From Bacteroidales bacterium (GTDB taxonomy: Bacteria; Bacteroidota; Bacteroidia; Bacteroidales; UBA1402), in assembly GCA_012511135.1 (NCBI GenBank), contig JAAZGQ010000176.1:1-5988 (forward strand): a stretch of 5,988 nucleotides of DNA. The letters run 5' to 3'. Positions 5,390 through 5,988 of the stretch are shown here, in pieces; position 1 is the first letter of the stretch; each line of letters begins with the position of its first letter. The position numbers and the translations under genes are program-made. Under the pieces are notes generated by a model. It was not told the origin of the DNA. It did no database searches and saw only the letters and a program-made list of their open reading frames with translations.

Positions 5390-5494
5390 TTGGTTAAGTG
5401 TGGATTCCGCTGGCAGGTCTTTTGCCGATGGTGTTAGACACAAATATGAGTTATGTTTGTGCATTATTCTCAGACCTTATTTGGACCTACTGCT
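5390..5494 (+). promoter_or_regulatory. Intergenic region with a new promoter before the lipoprotein gene
   Basis: About 105 bases separate the OsmC stop from the lipoprotein start. They include TATGTTTG (5452-5459), a full match to the TAnnTTTG -7 consensus, 35 bases before the ATG at 5495. The nearest upstream TTTG (5421-5424) is too distant for the usual -33 spacing. No Rho-independent terminator for the OsmC gene is visible, so some read-through is possible. Confidence 0.45.
5439..5461. repeat. Inverted repeat overlapping the -7 box
   Basis: CACAAATAT (5439-5447) and ATGTTTGTG (5453-5461) form a near-perfect inverted repeat, with eight of nine pairs Watson-Crick and one T-G pair, around a five-base centre GAGTT. 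The right arm contains most of the TATGTTTG box, so a dimeric regulator bound here would cover the promoter. No U run follows, so it is less likely to be a terminator for the OsmC gene. Confidence 0.5.
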
Positions 5495-5988
5495 ATGAAA
5501 AAACTCTTGTATTTTCTGCTCTTCTCTATTGCACTCTTTAGTTGCGATAAGGATTATGTTCGCATAGAGAAAATTCGTATCCGGGGTAAAATCAGCACCG
5601 GGGCAATGAATGCTCCGGCTATGACTACCAGGGCTCCTGAAGCGGGATACAGCCTGGCAGATGCAGCCAAAGTGCTGATTTTCTATGGTAACGAATACGA
5701 TATGGTCGACATCAAAAACGACGGAAGCTTTAGCGGTCGAGCTCCCCTGGGTTCTGCTTCCTGTCTGGTCTTTCTGACCTCCGACAATCAATTTGTTGGG
5801 AACTTGTTCGCCGGAGGCTGTCATTTGTTGCCTTTGGTGGCTATGGACAAAAATGTGACGAGCATTGATTTGTCCACACTTAGTTTATCGGGTAGCAGGG
5901 TAATACCTGCAAACGATCCTATTGGCACTACCATCATGCTTACTGACAAGGAACTGGCTTTTCTTACACAGGTCGACAAATATTACGA
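5495..5988 (+). CDS. Lipoprotein of unknown function (3' end outside window)
   Basis: The frame is open from ATG 5495 to the window edge, giving 164 residues without a stop. It begins with a lipoprotein signal (MKKLLYFLLFSIALFSC); C17 would be lipidated after cleavage at the lipobox LFSC. The mature start CDKDY has charged residues right after the cysteine. In Bacteroidota such residues can favour export to the cell surface, but this is not a clear match to the published export signal. The remainder is rich in short strands and glycine (KVLIFYGNEYDMVDIKNDG, FVGNLFAGG), suggesting a beta-sandwich; I recognise no family. C90 and C109 could form a disulfide. Its own promoter precedes it, so it probably begins a new transcription unit. 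The reading frame has ordinary coding character, but the C-terminal part, which might reveal its role, is not visible. Confidence 0.85.
   Translation, partial: MKKLLYFLLFSIALFSCDKDYVRIEKIRIRGKISTGAMNAPAMTTRAPEAGYSLADAAKVLIFYGNEYDMVDIKNDGSFSGRAPLGSASCLVFLTSDNQFVGNLFAGGCHLLPLVAMDKNVTSIDLSTLSLSGSRVIPANDPIGTTIMLTDKELAFLTQVDKYY

Noticed and set aside
5412..5426. GGCA/TGCC hairpin after the OsmC gene as a terminator
   Set aside because: The stem is only four base pairs and no U run follows.
5477..5824. 115-codon ORF antisense to the lipoprotein gene
   Set aside because: The forward frame has a clear lipoprotein signal and extends to the window edge; the reverse frame has no recognisable features.

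Overview
The window looks like a stretch of Bacteroidota chromosome. This rests on several signals seen together: a periplasmic-TPR histidine kinase paired with a LuxR-type regulator, TAnnTTTG promoter -7 boxes, start codons without Shine-Dalgarno sequences, a short-signal lipoprotein, and an A/T-rich heptamer repeat between genes. No transposase, integrase, CRISPR array, tRNA or rRNA was seen. The genus cannot be told from the sequence.

Left half (about 1-2695). The first 42 bases may be the end of a rightward gene. The 135-2695 region is a leftward two-gene operon: a 650-residue sensor kinase (signal peptide, TPR-like repeats, one membrane span, DHp and ATPase domains) followed by its 203-residue response regulator. 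The two overlap by four bases (ATGA), so they are probably translationally coupled and form one signalling pair. The regulator may control its divergent neighbours, but nothing in the sequence proves this.

Middle (2696-2997). This A/T-rich divergent intergenic region carries small hairpins, a good -7 box (2828-2835), a GAACATCTGTTC palindrome, and a 45-codon ORF (2864-3001) for a single-span membrane microprotein. The microprotein ORF overlaps the next gene by ATGA.

Right half. The 2998-4914 gene encodes a 638-residue protein that I recognise as DUF4914-like. Reading it against E. coli PckA from memory shows the main landmarks of ATP-dependent PEP carboxykinase in order: substrate arginine, YxGxxxKKG, HCS, P-loop, DD pair, NxRVxxP and a SFGVxxPP block. 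It is followed by six copies of a 7-bp repeat and then an OsmC/YhfA-type thiol protein (4967-5389), possibly in the same transcript. A new promoter region with an inverted repeat at 5439-5461 precedes a lipoprotein gene that runs off the right edge.

The part most worth pursuing is the set of microprotein, PEPCK-like protein and OsmC protein. All homology statements are from reading and memory; no search was run.
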